Shown: positions 1-9,768 of the stretch, piece after piece | Numbering within the stretch: the first letter of the stretch is position 1 | Layout: the number at the start of each line of letters is the position of its first letter | NCBI GenBank assembly: GCA_023525975.1 | Contig: CM042023.1 | Location: 17,471,501 to 17,535,500, forward strand | Origin: Smallanthus sonchifolius | Taxonomy: Eukaryota; Streptophyta; Magnoliopsida; Asterales; Asteraceae | DNA length: 64,000 bases | Direction of reading: 5' to 3' | Notes under the pieces: model-generated | What the model was told of the DNA's origin: nothing | The model's input: the letters and a program-made list of their open reading frames with translations, nothing else | Database searches by the model: none | Translations under genes and position numbers: made by a program

Positions 1-180
1 ATACTTCACGACTCACGGATGATGCTTTATTAGTTTTTTTATTAATTTTAAGTATAGGGTCAATTTAATTATTTGTAATTTTAATTATTTTAAATTAATT
101 TTAAGTTAATTATAATTAATATTTTATTATTTTTTGATTAATTTTAATTAAATATAACTAATTTTAATTTAATATTATAT

Positions 181-728
181 ATGCCACGTATAGGGCCATA
201 CGTGACGTACAGAATACCAAAAGTTGATTGCTATACGCCACGTATTGATCTATACGCGGCGTATAGCCACTTGATATACCAGGAAAACGCAGCGTACAGA
301 ACCAAACGACCCAAAACAAACAAACACAAACCCATACGCATCCGGCAAAAAAGCTCGTTGATTAGGATTGTCGTCTCAAAAAAACTTCGAAAAGGTACGT
401 CTCTACACCCACGATCATTAATGTTAGGTTTATATTGAATATTAGCGGGTAAAACTGGGTAGATTAGAGATTTTTGGATTGAAACTTAAGAACTATACGC
501 CACGTATAGGGCCATACGTGGCGTATAGTTCGTCTGAGGAAGACGATGAAGCCATACGCCACGTATAGATCTATACGTTGCGTATGGCTCATGTTCTCGG
601 CAACTTGGCCCGCGTATGGCCTGATTGCCAGCGTATGGCTAAGTTTGCCCGGTAACTGGCCTGCGTATGGCTTGGTTTACCCGGTAACGGCCTATACGCC
701 ACGTATAAGGCTATACGTGGCGTATAGG
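181..728. repeat. 5' hairpin cluster of copy A
   Basis: At least four foldbacks use the same arm. The best are 491-530 (17-bp perfect arms, loop AGGGCC), 551-588 (one mismatch) and 691-728 (17-bp perfect arms, loop AGGC). Another lies near 230-268. Between them, GCGTATGGCY and CCGGTAACTGGCC recur several times (600-690). Short ORFs here are only translations of the repeats. Each arm contains ACGTGGC, a G-box/ABRE-like core. Confidence 0.85.
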
Positions 729-905
729 TTTAAAATAAAAAAAATTTAATTATTATTATTATTTATTATTAAAAATAAAAAACAATATATTATTATTATT
801 TAAATTTAAAAACAATATATTATTATTATTTAAAATTAAAAACAATATATTATTATTATTTATTTTTTATTATTTAAAATTAAAAACAATTAATTATTAT
901 CAGAT
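729..905. repeat. AT-rich imperfect direct repeats before the ORF
   Basis: About three imperfect copies of a unit of roughly 40-45 bp, containing AAAAACAATATATTATTATT, lie just before the ORF. The tract ends in TTATTATCAG directly before ATATGGCGG. Copy B has TTATTATTTTCAG at the same place, which looks like a plant 3' splice site. The tract could therefore be the end of an intron in a 5' leader (inference). Confidence 0.55.
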
Positions 906-2237
906 ATGGCGGATCATGATGATATTCATATGGAGGTGCTAGACGATCTTGCGCACTACCCTTTTTTGGGTTTTCCGGCTGACTCGGAGGCGTATGCCCG
1001 GTGCCAGAAGCTCCGGGAGGTGCGGTTGGGTCTAGGGACTGCAGTTGATTGGGTGCTACTCGAGGAGGTACAGGAGGCCGAGCGGGCTAAGGCCATCATC
1101 GGCCAGGACACGCCATGGTCACGTCTTTTTGATCTATCGTTCACGGAGACCTTCCGAGAGGTGGTCGTCGAGTTTCTTTCGACGTTCATCTTCTCAGAGG
1201 CTGGGCTAGAGCCTCTTCCCGGGGAGGCGCCGGATATGGATCCGGATCATATTTCCTTTTCGATCTTTGGGATCGTTTACCGTCATACCCTCCGTCAGTG
1301 GGCCGTCACGACGGGCTTCTACCACGAGCCTGAGACGGTCACGCCACTTTTTGAAGAGGCGGTGACAGAGGTGGACAAGGAGGAACTCCTTGTTTTTTGG
1401 GGCTTGATTTCAGATAGTCCTTGGTTGGTTACCAAGGGGAGGGTCTCGGGTATTAGAGACCCTTTGTATAGATATCTGCACCGGCTTATTTCGACGTCGA
1501 TCGCACCGCGTCTGAAAAGCCGTGAGTGGTGCACCGATAGAGACCTCTTCTTTCTCTATTGTCTGCTTACTGGCAGGCGGTGCAACCTATCGACGTGCCT
1601 TGCGCTTTATTTTGCATCTGCCTATATTCGGCAGAAGCGCGGGCTTTTGTATGGCGATGCTTTCATCATGCAGATCATGCGCTCGGTTACACCATTTGAC
1701 GTGCATGAGCCTGCAATGTCACCGGCCATTCCCCCTGTACCATTAGACCGTCGCACGGCGAGCGGAATGCGCATCACGCACCGATTCTCGCAGGGCCTTC
1801 GGTTCGTAGGGGCCGTCCAGGACCAGGTTTGGGTCCCAATGCCGTTGCCGCAGATGCCTGGACAGGGGGACCCGCCTATGCCTCAGCCGCTACACGGTGT
1901 GGTGAAGGAGAACGGGCCGCCGCACGTCGAGGCCATCCACGACCATCCGCCACAGCATCCCCGACACGTACGTCGGTCTGTTAGGCAGGAGAGGGCTACC
2001 CAGGCATTGCTTGATGGCCTTGTTGCCGACTCACGGCGACAGGGTCGTCAACTCGATCGCATGGAGGACCTGATGATGTGGGCGGTTGGACAGATCGTTG
2101 ATCTGTCACGAGCCGCTGGCATCGAGCCACGCCCACTACCAACGCGACGTCATTATCCGGACGACCCCGTTCAAGATGAGGGCGTGGCGGGTCAGGATGA
2201 GGGCGGAGGCGGTCAGGGTGACGGCGGACCCGCTTAG
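906..2237 (+). CDS. Athila ORF1-like retroelement protein, 443 aa
   Basis: An uninterrupted 443-codon ORF starting MADHDD. The central part (about residues 70-260) has a layout seen in plant Athila ORF1-type proteins: an EFLSTFIFSE stretch, a TLRQWAVTTGFY helix like the 'LRELG-GLY' segment, a WGLISDSPW block, and a DRDLFFLYCLLTGRRCNLS...GLLYGDAFIMQIMRS block. No protease, reverse transcriptase or integrase motif is present. The C-terminal third is proline-rich, followed by a probable coiled coil (near VADSRRQGRQLDRMEDLMM) and an acidic Gly/Asp tail. ATG 906 is chosen because copy B starts at the same codon (MADHDDDV). Base composition is far more GC-rich than the flanks. Function is unknown; a nucleic-acid-binding, gag-like or envelope-position role is a guess. 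Confidence 0.65.
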   Translation: MADHDDIHMEVLDDLAHYPFLGFPADSEAYARCQKLREVRLGLGTAVDWVLLEEVQEAERAKAIIGQDTPWSRLFDLSFTETFREVVVEFLSTFIFSEAGLEPLPGEAPDMDPDHISFSIFGIVYRHTLRQWAVTTGFYHEPETVTPLFEEAVTEVDKEELLVFWGLISDSPWLVTKGRVSGIRDPLYRYLHRLISTSIAPRLKSREWCTDRDLFFLYCLLTGRRCNLSTCLALYFASAYIRQKRGLLYGDAFIMQIMRSVTPFDVHEPAMSPAIPPVPLDRRTASGMRITHRFSQGLRFVGAVQDQVWVPMPLPQMPGQGDPPMPQPLHGVVKENGPPHVEAIHDHPPQHPRHVRRSVRQERATQALLDGLVADSRRQGRQLDRMEDLMMWAVGQIVDLSRAAGIEPRPLPTRRHYPDDPVQDEGVAGQDEGGGGQGDGGPA

Positions 2238-2551
2238 CTTTAGTTATTTTATTTGTATTTTGTTTCTTTCGTTGTTATGTATGTAAAACATTTTGATGTA
2301 TATATATTTAATTTTTTAAAGTAATGTATATAATGTTTAGTTAATTTGTTTGGTTGTAATGTTTAATATTTTGTTTGGTTTGTAATGTTTAATACTTTGC
2401 TTGTTTATACTGTAAAAATATAACAAATGTTTAAAAAAATATATATATAAAATTTATAAATAGATAACAAACTTATATTAACAAAATTATATAAATTAAA
2501 ATAAAAATAAACAAAATATAAATAAAAAAAAAAATTATAATTAAATAAAAA

Positions 2552-2775
2552 ATACCCATACGTGGCGTATAGGTCAATACGCCACGTATAGGATTCATAA
2601 ACGTACAACTCTTCCAACTTTTAAATAAAAATATAACACGTGCCTCATACGCTGCGTATAGGTCAATACGTGGCGTATTGGACCAGCCGCCAGACAGAGA
2701 ATGACACGTGACATTCTGTTGGCAGTGACTGAATTCTATACGCCCTCGTATTGCCCTATACGAGGGCGTATAGAG
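2552..2775. repeat. 3' hairpin cluster of copy A
   Basis: Foldbacks lie at 2555-2592 (CCCATACGTGGCGTATAGG against CCTATACGTGGCGTATTG), about 2644-2682, and 2736-2773 (CTATACGCCCTCGTAT, loop TGCC, ATACGAGGGCGTATAG). In the last one the arm core is changed from CCACG to CCCTCG on both sides. That compensatory change keeps the stem and suggests that pairing itself matters. Copy B has the same three-hairpin order. Confidence 0.8.
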
Positions 2776-2833
2776 CAGCGACGGGTCCAATTAGCAATAT
2801 TCCGTGTGTGGTTAGAATCGCCCTTAAAATATT

Positions 2834-3789
2834 TATGAGAAATATTTGGGTTAGATGCATTTGATTTGAGGGGAGGGGTGATGCAGCTTTTATAGTTGGA
2901 CTATCGTCCTCAATTTTATTTATTAAAATATATTTGATGAATATTTCCAAAAAATTAATGTGCATTAAAATTAATAATTAATTTATTTTTTAAATATGTA
3001 TTAAAAGTAATTTCAGAATAGTGTTTAAAAAAATGTGACTATCTCGATTTATTCATATAAACGAGTTAATTCAGGTTGTATTTCTATAATAAATAGAATT
3101 TAATATTACTAATTTTAATTTTTTTTAAATGGTTAACTCACACACACTCTAAATCTACACCAACGTCCATCATGAAAATAGAACCTTCAACCACTTGAAG
3201 GAACACATTTATTACACGTCATGATACTGCTAGGCTACAAGCAAACAAACAAACATACCCAGTAAAATCTCACTCAATGAGTAGGGTCTAGGAGGATGAG
3301 ATGAGATAAACAACATATAGGGCAAAGATGTTGCATCAAGAGAGACTTTCGGCTCGAAAAACATACTAAACATGCATAAATAAACACCAAACAACGAATA
3401 TCTATTATCAAAAGCGTATAAAATAACAAGACGTATAAGATTGTACCATAAGCAGACAAAATGAGCATCATGCATAATAGTTCCTAAAATCTGAAAAATG
3501 AAGCATATAGAAAACATACACGAACTACATGTCATAACCATATAATAAAGTAGTCATAACATATATGAGAACAATCAGGCATACAAATCCATGTCATAAC
3601 CATATAGAAAAGGTCACCATGCCATACAAATCCTAAGGCTAAAGCAGATAAGGCAAAAACACCAAAGACTAGAGACCCACCTACAACTAAGGGCAAACCT
3701 TTATTGAAGCTAGCATCAACACCTACGGGTAAAGGCAACCTAAAGATAGCCTAAGTGACTAATCATCACTGAAGGTCAAGCCTATACTC
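2834..3789. other. No gene recognised; possible LINE 3' tail
   Basis: AT-rich sequence. The part from about 3160 to 3789 lies 3' of the minus-strand LINE fragment and may be its untranslated tail; a T-run at 3117-3130 could be the complement of its poly(A). No coding similarity was seen. Confidence 0.4.
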
Positions 3790-4480
3790 TTCCCTAGAAA
3801 ACCATAACCTTTATTCGGCGTCTCCACTAACTCCTATCACTGTTCATGTCCTTGGAGAGGTGCAAATCTATCAAATCATATCGAATCTAATCATACTAAG
3901 TTAGTTTTGGTCTGCCTCTACTTTTCCCCTCCACCGTGAGGGTCTCCACATTCCTTACTGGTGCCGTCATATGTCTCCTCCGCACATGTCCGAACCATCT
4001 CAATCACACTTCCCTTATTTTATCCGAGATACGTGCTACCCCTAATCTATCTCTAAAAACCTCATTCCTTATCTAATCTAGCATCGCGTGCCCACACATC
4101 AATCTCAGCATCCTCATATCAGTTGTCTCCAATTTTCGCGCATGAGTCTTCTTGATTGGTCGGCAATCGGTTCCGTACAACATAGCGGGTGGAACTGACA
4201 CCCTATAGAATTTCCCTTTTAATTTCTCTAGAAACCTTTTGTCGCACAAAATGCATATGGCTGTTTTCCACTTGCACCCCCGGCCCAAACTCGAGGGGGC
4301 TATATCACAGTCAATATCCCCGTCACTCGCGACGAACGAGCCTAAATACTCAAACTTGGTTGTTTGGGCTACTACTTGGCCTCCAATAGTCAAATGGGTG
4401 ACCTCTTCATTATTTGCCCCACTGAAGTTACAAAAGAGATGCTCGGTTTTAGACTGACTAATGGTAAGCCTTTACGCTCT
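3790..4480 (-). pseudogene. LINE reverse-transcriptase C-terminal fragment
   Basis: Minus-strand translation gives the end of a plant non-LTR (L1-like) reverse transcriptase. RLTISQSKTEH near 4470 is followed by TKFEYLGSFVASDGDID, then LCDKRFLEKLKGKFYR, PAMLYGTDCRPIKK and MRMLRLMCGHAMLD. Downstream are RNEVFRDRLGVARISDKIRE, LRWFGHVRRRHMTAPVR and GRPKL. These are the standard landmarks of the family's last ~200 residues. Stop codons interrupt it after CGHAMLD, after DKIREV and at 3901-3903. The catalytic core and endonuclease are missing, so this is a 5'-truncated dead insertion. Confidence 0.85.
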
Positions 4481-5009
4481 AAAGCTACAAGTCCTATGGT
4501 TATTAATTAGTTTTGTTTCACATCAATATAGTTATTTTGTAAAATAGACCAGAGTTCTGTATTTTAATGTTGATAAATTGTTAAATTTATCATAAACAGC
4601 AATATTTTTATGTATATTTGAATTATCATACGTGAATAATAATTTATATATATTTAAATTATCATACACTACAATTTTATCTTTTTGTAAACTTACTAAG
4701 AGATGCAAAATTATATGTATATTTATACATATATAATTAAACTTTGTTATTCTACACGTCTAATGAATTATTAAACAATACATAAATTAATCTAAAGACG
4801 GAGCTCATGCGGGTCATATATATACTAAAAAATGAGAGTTTCTTTGGGATTATTTATTCCATGTTATATGTACTTTTTATATGGTAAAGGAATTATTATA
4901 TTAAACCAGATCTTTATTTATTCCTCTTAATATATAGTATAGGGAAAATAAAAATTATATAATTAAATAATTAAGTTTACTTTATGTTAAAGATTTTATG
5001 TCTCCCCGG
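4481..5009. other. AT-rich intergenic sequence
   Basis: No gene, repeat pair or RNA recognised. Confidence 0.5.
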
Positions 5010-5017
5010 GTTGCACC

Positions 5018-5379
5018 CAGTGTTCTAAAATTAACGCCGATTAATCGCTAGGCGCTCGGCTAAGGAGGAATTTTGGGCCTAAGAGGTCCTAGGCGGCCAG
5101 ATTCCGGTGAACATTCCGGCGAACATTCCGGCGAAAACCTGAACTTTCCGGCGAAAACCTGAACTTTCCGGCCAAATTCCGGCGAAAACCTTTGGTGTGG
5201 TTTAAAAATGAACATTTTTATAAAAATAACATACAAAAATGTGTGTTTATATATAAAAAACTGAAAATTACATATAAAACTTATAATCCGATTAATCCCG
5301 CCTAGGCCCCGATTAATCCCGCCTAGGCCTAGGCCCTACCCCACCGCCCGACTAGCGCCTAGCGATTTTTACAACACTG
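5018..5379. mobile_element. hAT-type MITE with 8-bp target duplication
   Basis: The element starts CAGTGTTCTAAAA and ends TTTTTACAACACTG, a hAT-like terminal inverted repeat. CGCTAGGCGCT is also mirrored inside both ends. It is flanked by GTTGCACC at 5010-5017 and again at 5380-5387, an exact 8-bp duplication as hAT transposases make. It is 362 bp long with no ORF. Inside, 5101-5190 repeats ATTCCGGCGAAAACCTGAAC-like units, and 5289-5330 repeats GATTAATCCCGCCTAGGCC. Confidence 0.85.
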
Positions 5380-5591
5380 GTTGCACCCCATCGAAAATGT
5401 GAAAATAAACAGAAAAACTATATTTTTAGCTTTTATACATTTTTTATATATCTATAATCACTCTTTATGAAAAGATTAATTTCCTTTTTTACTATTTTAT
5501 AAAGTTAAAATGTTATAAGTTAATTAAAACTGAGTTGTTATTTTATAATCTTTGTATCCGGGTAAAATATTCTCGTGATAATTCGTCACTT

Positions 5592-5890
5592 TTTTTTTTG
5601 AACGACGACTTTCAATATGAGTGGCAGTCGCATCTCCGACAAGTCGGAGACCCTGTCACCCCTCCAACCTGACCACTACGTTGTCTAAACCGAGCCCGCG
5701 GGTTCAGAGCGAGAGGCTAGGCATTCACCGGGAAACCATGGAGCCTGCTGCCACTTGACAGCCGTTGCGCCGCTACACGGGCCAAGACCCGCTAGCGTAA
5801 CGCACTCCGGACTAAAACCCGGATTGACTCGGGATCGAGCCTAGTGAGCAAGTTCGTCCTACATCGCCTTTAACCACTGGACCAAGCCAC
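5592..5890 (-). mobile_element. tRNA-derived SINE with 16-bp target duplication
   Basis: Read on the minus strand, the element begins GTGGCTTGGTCCAGTGGT (box A-like), has GGCTCGATCCCG (box B-like) at 5841-5830, and ends in an A-run (the T-run beginning at 5592). TGATAATTCGTCACTT flanks it at 5576-5591 and 5891-5906, a perfect 16-bp duplication typical of LINE-driven retrotransposition. It is about 299 bp long and non-coding. The pol III boxes near its 5' end fit a tRNA origin. Confidence 0.85.
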
Positions 5891-5906
5891 TGATAATTCG
5901 TCACTT

Positions 5907-6780
5907 GACTCGATTCCCAAATTGCCCAAAGCTTTCTCCAATTCCAAACATCACCAAATTGTTGCCATGTGTCACTAATCACGCAAAACAGCCTAGGGAA
6001 CATATCACATAGCCGACAACCCTACGACCACCAAGTGTCCTCCTTATAATCTTGTTTGTCTCCCGTGGCAACATTTTGTATTATTATTATTGAAAATGAA
6101 AATAATAAGAGTTGGCATAATATTGTTTAAAGGAATTGAGGGTGTAAAAATATTGAAATTTAAAAGTACTAATTCCAATCGAGTGAAACTAGAAATTTTG
6201 ATCCATGTTAAACGGTTGAGGCGGTGATATTAACGTGGCTAAGCACAAAAAAATCGTAGTTAAATAAATAAAAGAAACGTATAAAGTTACAGTGAGTCGG
6301 TTGTGTAGATCGAAATATAGATAAAAGACAGTTAGAAAACGGTACCTGTGTTTTTCAGTCGGTGTCAATCTCATTCTGTATGGCACCAGCACGTCATCGT
6401 CAATCGATATAACCCACAATACCTAAAAAAACACGCTATATTGAATACGACTTCGTTTTTAAAAACATGTATACCGGGATGTCAAGAAAAAAAATAAACA
6501 AACAAACGTGAAAGTTATTAAGGAAAAATCAGATTATATATATCACAGGGGGGTAAACTCAAAACTTTAAAAACTTGAGGGGTTAAACCGAAAGTTTGAG
6601 GTGAGTTCTGATATTTGACCAAAGTGGTGGGAGGGAATGGTCGGTGGCAACAATTCTCTTTAAGAGTAATGATAATTATGTGTCGTTAAAAAAATTTGAT
6701 TGAAAATATGCAAGCCAAAGGGACCTTAGTTTGTACTCTCATGAACACTAATTAAGTGTTCAATGACTGCAAGTTATCCG
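5907..6780. other. No gene recognised
   Basis: Intergenic. A short minus-strand open frame at 6189-6419 has no recognisable motif and no support. Confidence 0.45.
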
Positions 6781-7438
6781 TATGCAAGGGTTGGGCACCT
6801 TAGACCGAAGGGTATACCCTCGTGAGGGTGAGCTGGATGACATGGCTCGTTGAATAACGCACCATCATGTGTGGTCCACAGGCGTGGGTAGATTTCATGG
6901 AGATTTACACACTCCAATATTCCGTCACAAAGTCGTTGATACATTTAGATTTAAAAAAAATACTTTTAATTTTCAAATAAACCTTTTCAAACCTTTTCAC
7001 TCATCTCAAACCACTTCACCCATTTCAACCATTTTCTTAACAAATGGACACGCTAAATTCACCATTTTCGGAATTGGAATGTGTAGCCCTAATTATTTTC
7101 GAGACAATTGCTACCCTATCGTTGAAATGCTAAAAGATGAAGTCAAAAGCTAGAAAACGCCAACCTTCACGAAGAGCCACTTTGAATAGAGACCTTGAAG
7201 TTGCCCACAATCGTTAGGTTCACAACTGCTTTGTCTATCCCCACCTTTATGACGATGAAATATTTAGAGCGCGCTTTCGCATGAGCAAACATTTATTTCT
7301 ACGGATTTCTGAAAAATTGGAACACGAGATGCCTCTTTTTCAAATTTGCGTGGGCTGCTAGAGGTAGAAGAGGTTTCACTCCTCTTCAAAAGTGTGCCGC
7401 TACTCTTCGTCAATTGGCATACATATCCGCATGAAACA
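6781..7438 (+). mobile_element. PIF/Harbinger element remnant
   Basis: The left part GGTTGGGCACCTTAGACCG...AGGGTATACCC (6787-6822) resembles the left part of the Harbinger-type element at 23320 (GGTGGAACCTTAGGGGAAGG then GGTATACCC). It leads into a 5' leader and a broken transposase gene from 7044. The element is cut off by the LINE fragment at about 7446, so the right end is missing. Confidence 0.6.
7044..7438 (+). pseudogene. PIF/Harbinger transposase, N-terminal fragment
   Basis: From ATG 7044 (MDTLNSPFSELECVAL) the frame runs to SRRATLNRDLEVAHNR, then DDEIFRARFRMSKHLFLRI and MPLFQICVGC. After a shift of one base it continues RGRRGFTPLQKCAATLRQLA. This is the conserved N-terminal part of plant Harbinger (DDE_Tnp_4) transposases. 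At least three stops (after LSLKC, after VAHNR, after VGC) and a frameshift near 7358 inactivate it. The DDE catalytic part is absent. Confidence 0.8.
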
Positions 7439-7445
7439 CCTTGGC

Positions 7446-8115
7446 CTTTTTTACAGAAACGAGAGGAACTTATACAGCCTCAATAGGTCTGATGTAGAAA
7501 AAGCGTAAATAGAGGGAACGTTACACCACTAAGAAATAATTTGCCAAGTTGACTGAGCAAAGTGACAAGAGACGAACACGTGATCGATCGTTTCGACACC
7601 CTCCCCACACATTTTACAATGGACATAGTCAATGGGGGTGTTCCTTATAGAGAGAGCAAACAGAGTCGTAAGCCGGCCAAGTTCAGCCCTCCACGCCAAA
7701 ATACACACCTTCTGCGGGATCCAACTATTCCAGCAAAGCACGGGAGATGCATTATTTCCACTCGAATGAGTACCCCACTTTTTTAGACTACTAACAGAAA
7801 AAGAGACATCCTCACCAAATTTCCAAACCCACTTATCCGAAGAAATCGATGGAGCGAAGGGACAAACGAGGGAGGAGAGCTGCAGTAGCTCCCTGAGTTT
7901 AGTCGGAGAAGCTGATGGTCTTCTCAAGCACCAGTTCCGGCAATGAAGACACCCCCCCCAAGGGAGCATATCGGCTACAGAACAAATCGAGAGAAAAAAG
8001 AGCAAGAAATCTGGAAGCAAGCGGCTCGTCGTCAGACCAAATATCCAGCCAAAATTGAATGCTCATCCCATTACCCAAGTTACCCGCAATAGCTTTATTA
8101 AGATCAATGTTAACC
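7446..8115 (-). pseudogene. LINE 3' fragment with zinc-binding RT domain (zf-RVT)
   Basis: The minus-strand frame shows GNGMSIQFWLDIWSDDEPL, then KWVWKFGEDVSFSVSSLKKW, WNSWIPQKVCILAWRAELGR and CKMCGEGVETIDHVFVSC. This is the end of a plant L1-type polyprotein with its CX2C...HX4C zf-RVT motif. A frameshift lies near 7930 and stops follow near 7530. The tail reads VPSIYAFSTSDLLRLY, matching the LINE at 12671 (VPPIYAFS/RDLLDLH), so both come from one family. The 3' end is a short A-run (T6 at about 7447). Confidence 0.8.
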
Positions 8116-8562
8116 TTAGAAGTGAATAGTACATTACACCGACATCAAACAGTTAGAGAAACTGATCTCTTCCCATCACTTTCATCACGGACATTGATTT
8201 GTCATTAAATACCTTTTCATTTGAATAGCGCCCGTATCTTTGAATAAACCAACTATATATTGACGAACTTTTAGTTTATTTAATGACAAATCCATCAATA
8301 TATAGTTGGTTTATTCAAACATACGAGCCCTATCGAGGTGATCTGACAAAATCTCACTAGAAACATGATTTATTAAAGGTGTTTGGGTGTTTTTATCATT
8401 TAAAAAATAAAAGGATTAACTAAATCAACTAAACATTATTTGTTTAAGGGTTATATGGTTCTAATTATACTCTTATTCAGGGCCGGCCCCCAAGGGGGGA
8501 CAAAGTGGGCTACTGCTCCAGGCCATATAACACCCGAGGCCCGAAGTTAAATTTATATATAT
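8116..8562. other. Non-coding; interlaced hairpin and possible hAT end
   Basis: Two inverted-repeat pairs are interlaced: 8198-8211 with 8277-8290, and 8240-8263 with 8295-8318 (24 bp, perfect). Near 8479 GGGCCGGCCCCCAAGGGG resembles one end of a hAT-type repeat, but no partner end was found. Confidence 0.5.
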
Positions 8563-9002
8563 AGGGGAAAGTGAATATGAAGCTGTTAAGCATCTAACTT
8601 GGATGCGAATTAAAAACTGGAATCTCTTAATTTTGAATTTATCAACTAGTAGAGGAAAAAAAAAATGACGATACATGTTGGATACAAGTATGAGGGAATC
8701 TAATTTCCATGGCTCACCATTATGAAAACTAACGATCCAACAAAGAATGACAGGGACAAGGAGGTTTCAGTTTTGGAAAGGATGAAGAATGGCGTTACAT
8801 GCTAGCAGAGGCAATCGAATAATGGCAGGGAGGAGATGTCTGTTTTGGAGAGAAGTATCGGTGAATTTGATGGAGATTAGTTTCTTAAATTAAAAAGATT
8901 TTAGAAAAAAAAGGATTTAATTAATTTTAATCAAAACTACGTAGTTTTGATGGGTTTCGCATCCAAGTTAGATACTTAACAGTCTCATATTCACTTTCCC
9001 CT
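8563..9002. mobile_element. MITE with ~47-bp terminal inverted repeats
   Basis: The left end AGGGGAAAGTGAATATGA and right end CATATTCACTTTCCCCT are inverted copies. The similarity extends inward through TAAGCATCTAACTTGGATGC against GCATCCAAGTTAGATACTTA. The element is 440 bp, has no ORF and sits inside TATATATA runs, so the target duplication cannot be read. Mariner-like or Mutator-like origin is undecided. Confidence 0.8.
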
Positions 9003-9768
9003 ATATATATATATGTGTTTTTAAAAAAAAAATCAATATATATTGTAAACCAAAAAAAATTCCATATATAGAGGCCCAGATTTTTTTTTACATGTTACTG
9101 GCCTAAAACGTTTTGAAAATTCTCGAAACCGGGACTAATATTATTTAAAGTAGACGTGAGAAAATAGTAGGTACAATGGTGTACACCTCTTACTACATTA
9201 AGTACAAGTGCTACTTTTTTTAACCCTATGCTATAGACTCGCTTCTTTGTGAAGCTTTTGGTAAAACTTGATATGCACCTTATTCAATTAATAACAACAT
9301 TGACTTGGTATTTTGTCCCGTGATTAAAGTTGACATTAATAAATTTGACTTCCTACTAATCGTTTTATATCAAATAAATAAAATATTTGTAAATTAAGCT
9401 TTAGTTACTAGATAGCTAATTTAATATTTTAATAAGTACATATATATAAATTAAATTAACTTGTTCGATAAAACAAATTGGGTTGGTTTGAAAATGCATG
9501 TCGGTGCTTTTAAATTCTATATATAATCTCTTTTCACACATGCAAAATGATAAAACCTATGTTTATTTATGTTTGACTTTTTCTGACTTTTCCTAAATTT
9601 TCCAAATTTCTAGCAGTAGCTCCAGTCGGTGGCTTAGAACCACTGTTTTGAAAATTGACCATTAGGACTGCTAGTTAAATAGTGAATGAATCATCAGGTG
9701 ACGTCTTGGTGGTGTATCCGTAACTAAAAGGTTGGGGGTTTAAATCCTCTAATAGTGTAAGATACAAG
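9003..9768. other. No gene recognised
   Basis: AT-rich intergenic sequence. GAGGCCCAG at 9071 echoes GAGGCCCG at 8537 across the MITE, so the MITE may sit inside an older repeat. Confidence 0.4.

Larger units (their letters stand above)
1..2833 (+). mobile_element. Hairpin-flanked Athila-ORF1-like element, copy A (left end outside window)
   Basis: The unit holds one GC-rich ORF between AT-rich tracts and two clusters of inverted repeats built on CTATACGCCACGTATAG. A second copy on the minus strand at 61625-64000 has the same order: hairpins, AT tract, ORF, 3' UTR, hairpins. Similarity between the copies continues to GTCCAATTAGCAATATT and about 22 bp beyond, then fades, which puts the 3' boundary near 2810-2833. 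The 5' boundary is not in the window. No LTR, PBS or polypurine tract was seen, so the transposon class is open. A non-autonomous derivative of an Athila-type retroelement is the best guess. Confidence 0.6.

Noticed and set aside
546..749. Small ORFs over the hairpin clusters (181-438, 546-749, 61735-61935, 63660-63882)
   Set aside because: Their residues (YATY, PRIDLYAAY) are translations of the palindromes on either strand, with no start context or domain.
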